Assembly (NCBI GenBank): GCA_003427395.1
Contig: BFEA01000335.1
Coordinates: 16,181-36,558 of the forward strand
DNA length: 20,378 nt
DNA from: Chara braunii
Taxonomy: Eukaryota > Streptophyta > Charophyceae > Charales > Characeae
Direction: 5' to 3'
A program made the position numbers and the translations under genes. The notes beneath the pieces were generated by a model. The model made no database searches and was not told where the DNA came from. It saw nothing but the letters and a program-made list of their open reading frames with translations. This document shows positions 18,192 through 20,378 of this stretch, piece by piece; positions within the stretch are counted from its first letter, which is position 1; every line of letters begins with the position of its first letter.

Positions 18192-19266
18192 TGCAATGAC
18201 TTGCTGATTCTGACTGTCGAGACTGACTGCGAGGCTGTATAGTACAGCAACAGGTTAGATTCACAATTTTGTTTGGCTGAGGGCTAACCGAGAGACCTAC
18301 CTGTAAGGAAATTCGTGAGGGACATATCTACAAATCTGGGGAAAATAGGCCCAGTACTAACTCGAATTCCTACAGCTACCCTAACTGCGTATAGCAGGCC
18401 CGGGCTACCCCTAGGACAGACAGGCCCTAAGTGGCCTATACTGATAGACGGTCCTATAGCCTATAGCTAGGTCCGGTAGAGGCCAAGAGGCCGAAACAGC
18501 AATGGTACCGGTCGATTAGTCAGTCCGGTTTAGGTCTGGTGTAGTCTATAGATAGGTAAGGCCCATCGGTTCAGGACTTTTGGCAGTTCATTTCTCGCGA
18601 AGCAGCGTTGGAGAAGCCAAGCAAGTTGGTGGCAGAGTTGGTCTGCAGGCGGCATCCTGAGACCTCGCTGTTGACAGCAGCCATAGCCAGCCCAGTCTGA
18701 GCCTGCCATAGCTGGGGCATCCTCAGCGCATCTACCCCTGGGGTATCTACGGCTGGCCGGGCTATATCGAGGCTCTACACTGTGTACTCGTGGGTGGTGG
18801 CAGCCATAGCTGCCTGTTCCTTTGTCAGAGTTGTCCATCAGCACTGGAGACTTCATCGCAGGACCTGTTCTTCGTCAGGGTGGTTGGCGTTGGCCTCTGG
18901 GAGGCCATTCTGATGTGGCGCTATTAACTGGGTGTAGGATAGAGAGTGGGGTGTGAGTTCTGAGAGTGGCGAGATACTGGAACAAACTCTGTTACGATAA
19001 TTGTTTGAGTTGGCTCATCATCAGTGCAATTTCAATTGTTATCCTCGCAGGTTATACTTGTGATTGATTGTTGGGAGTTTGTCAGAGAGAGAGAAACACT
19101 GTGTCTTCTCCCCATCCGTGCATAACTGTTTTCCGCTGCCTACTTTGATCTGTGTGCAGTGTGGACTCTGTCTCCTCTCCCCCTTCTCTTGTGCATGTAT
19201 GGGCGTGTATGAGATTGTCTGTGTGTGAGTGGCGGTAAAAATCGTTAGACAACCAAGTTCATAACA
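18192..19266 (+). repeat. 3' LTR (1075 bp)
   Basis: It starts TGCAATGA and ends ATAACA, so it has the canonical TG...CA ends. It aligns end to end with the 5' LTR with scattered, mostly transition differences and small indels. One indel is a GT dinucleotide in the CTGTGTGTCTTC stretch near 11137, which is missing at about 19100. Confidence 0.95.
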
Positions 19267-19270
19267 TTAC
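19267..19270. repeat. Right target-site duplication TTAC
   Basis: It is identical to 10224-10227 on the other side of the element and shows that both LTRs belong to one insertion. Confidence 0.7.
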
Positions 19271-19372
19271 GGCTGTCCGTCTGTTTGCCTGTATGCCCAT
19301 CTATCTATGTGCTGACCTGCCTGTTTATTCCTCTCTCTCTCTCTCCCTGTCCCTCGTCTGATTCTTTCTACT

Positions 19373-19533
19373 CTGCCCCTCTCTCCCTCTCCCCCTACCT
19401 CCTATTTGTGCTCACATTTCAGCTATTGTGCCCGGCTTCCCCTCCCCTCACCCCCCCTCTCTCTCTCTCTCTGCACCAAACCTCTTTGGTTATCCCAAGA
19501 GGTCAAAACTGCACCCGACTGCCTCTCTCTCTC
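19373..19533. repeat. Pyrimidine-rich tandem unit, partial third copy
   Basis: It holds the CCTACCTCCTATTTGTGCTC block (19395), the CACATTTCAGCTATTGTGCC block and GCACCAAACCTCTTTGG (19473) with CACCCGACTGCCTCTC (19512), in the same order as units at 9325 and 9619. Several (TC)n runs surround it (19331-19346, 19457-19472, 19521-19560). The presence of the family on both sides shows the LTR element inserted inside this array. Confidence 0.75.
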
Positions 19534-19591
19534 TCTCATTCTCTCCCCATCCCTCTCTCTCCCGGTTACATGCTGCGCCTGCAACAGGCTG

Positions 19592-19780
19592 CACGGGTCA
19601 CTTTCAGGCCCGTGACGTTTTCAGGCCAAAAGCCTGAAAACAAGGGCCTACAGGCCCCGTGTCGTTTCAGCCTGAAAGCCTGAAAACAAGGGCCTACAGG
19701 CCCTGTGTCGTTTCAGCCTAAATCAGGGCCTTTCCAGCCCTGAGTCTTTTCAGCCTGAAACTGAGGGTCATTTTCAGGCC
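19592..19780. repeat. Cluster of short hairpins with a 46-bp tandem duplication
   Basis: CACGGG (19592-19597) pairs with CCCGTG (19609-19614). TTTTCAGGC (19618-19626) pairs perfectly with GCCTGAAAA (19632-19640). A 46-bp unit beginning GCCTGAAAACAAGGGCCTAC occurs at 19632 and 19678. CAGGGC pairs with GCCCTG at 19724-19741, and a TTTTCAGCCTGAAA stem follows. The TTTCAGGCC/GGCCTGAAA motif recurs throughout. The function is unknown; it might be part of an LTR or a terminal repeat cut off by the window edge. Confidence 0.7.
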
Positions 19781-20074
19781 CTCATCAGATCGACCCGCCT
19801 TGAAACTCAGGCACCAAACCAGGGTTTTAGCACAGGCCATATTGGGCCTTTTTTCAAGACAACCCCTGGTTGAGCTTCAATGCCAGGGTCTGGCACGTTT
19901 CAGCATTGGCAAGAGCAGCCTCCTGGACGGGCCAACACTATAGGACTGGCCCTCCCTGCAGGCAGGGAGGTAGTTCCTAGGTACTTCCCAGGCACCTCAC
20001 ATGCAGTTCAGGAGGCAGGAGGTAGTCTTCAGGATTCGGCAGCAGCACTCTGGAGGAGCGCTGCAGGAGTAGTT

Positions 20075-20144
20075 GTAGCACTAACAGTAGTCTTCAGCGC
20101 TGGGCGCTAGTAGCGTTAGCAGTAGTCTTCAGCGCTGGGCGCCA
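20075..20144. repeat. 35-bp tandem duplication
   Basis: Units at 20075-20109 and 20110-20144 share the core CAGTAGTCTTCAGCGCTGGG and differ at four positions. The core contains the palindrome AGCGCT. Bases 19781-20074 hold no recognised gene. Confidence 0.85.
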
Positions 20145-20270
20145 TAGGAGCTAGAGCAGTACTAGAGAGAGAGAGATTGGGCGGAGGCCAGGGAGACTTA
20201 CCTGCAGCGCCATAGCTCCAGCTTCGTCTTCGAGGTACCTGCAGCACAGCGCCAGCTTCACAGGTTAGTT

Positions 20271-20289
20271 GAGAGAGAGAGAGAGAGAG
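20271..20289. repeat. (GA)n microsatellite
   Basis: It is about nine uninterrupted GA dinucleotides. A second, shorter GA run closes the window at 20369-20378. Confidence 0.9.
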
Positions 20290-20378
20290 TTCTTCTTCTT
20301 CCTCTTCTCAGTCCACCATCTCCCTCTCACCCTCTCGCTATCTGACTTCACTGCATCAGCAGACCACGAGAGAGAGAG

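Larger units (their letters stand above)
10228..19266 (+). mobile_element. Ty3/Gypsy chromovirus-like LTR retrotransposon, complete but inactive, about 9.04 kb
   Basis: Two LTRs (10228-11304 and 18192-19266) in the same orientation bound an internal region. In order it holds a tRNA-Met-like primer binding site, a leader of about 1.55 kb, gag, aspartic protease, reverse transcriptase, RNase H, integrase, a chromodomain-like tail and a polypurine tract. The order RT-RNase H-integrase defines Ty3/Gypsy, and the chromodomain-like C terminus places it among or near the chromoviruses. It is flanked by TTAC on both sides. The LTRs differ by roughly 5 percent by eye, mostly transitions, so the insertion is not recent. 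In-frame stops, a frameshifting 62-bp duplication and altered catalytic residues make it incapable of autonomous movement. It inserted into a pyrimidine-rich repeat array that resumes after the 3' LTR. Confidence 0.97.

Overview
This is a eukaryotic, repeat-dominated stretch with no recognisable host gene. Its content suggests a streptophyte, meaning a land plant or charophyte alga. It carries a Ty3/Gypsy chromovirus-like LTR retrotransposon with an initiator-Met-type primer binding site, a LINE ORF1 relic of the kind common in plants (gag-like domain plus a CCHC-like knuckle), two candidate short non-autonomous hAT-like elements, and many microsatellites and minisatellites. The species assignment is inference only.

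Layout. 238-1191 (minus) is a broken ORF1 of a non-LTR retrotransposon. 1201-3980 holds no gene, only degenerate repeats. 3983-4735 is a long pyrimidine-rich low-complexity tract with a perfect (TCC)14. 5349-5580 is a six-copy, 40-bp minisatellite whose units can form hairpins. 5639-6160 and 7577-7928 look like two old hAT-type MITEs, with inverted ends and near-matching 8-bp flanks. 6738-8600 also holds at least four diverged copies of a roughly 100-bp foldback repeat and a 44-47 bp tandem array. 9325-10223 is a tandem array of a pyrimidine-rich unit, and it is interrupted at 9900-9937 by an exact library-adapter sequence. That adapter is the Tn5 mosaic end followed by its reverse complement, as in a Nextera mate-pair junction. 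It is flanked by an exact 95-bp duplication, so this part of the assembly is artefactual.

10228-19266 is one complete but dead LTR retrotransposon of about 9.04 kb. The LTRs are 1077 and 1075 bp, the flanking duplication is TTAC, and a PBS, a long leader, gag, protease, reverse transcriptase, RNase H, integrase and a chromodomain-like tail follow in order. gag and pol lie in one frame, broken by four or five in-frame stops and by a 62-bp tandem duplication that shifts integrase into another frame. Catalytic Asp-to-Asn changes are visible in RNase H and integrase. After the element, the same pyrimidine-rich family resumes (19373-19533), so the element inserted into that array. The window ends in GC-rich hairpin and tandem repeats (19592-20144) and GA microsatellites.

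No new biological system was found. The most consequential observation is the adapter-containing misassembly. The most biologically informative ones are the decay pattern of the chromovirus-like element and the two hAT-like MITE candidates.
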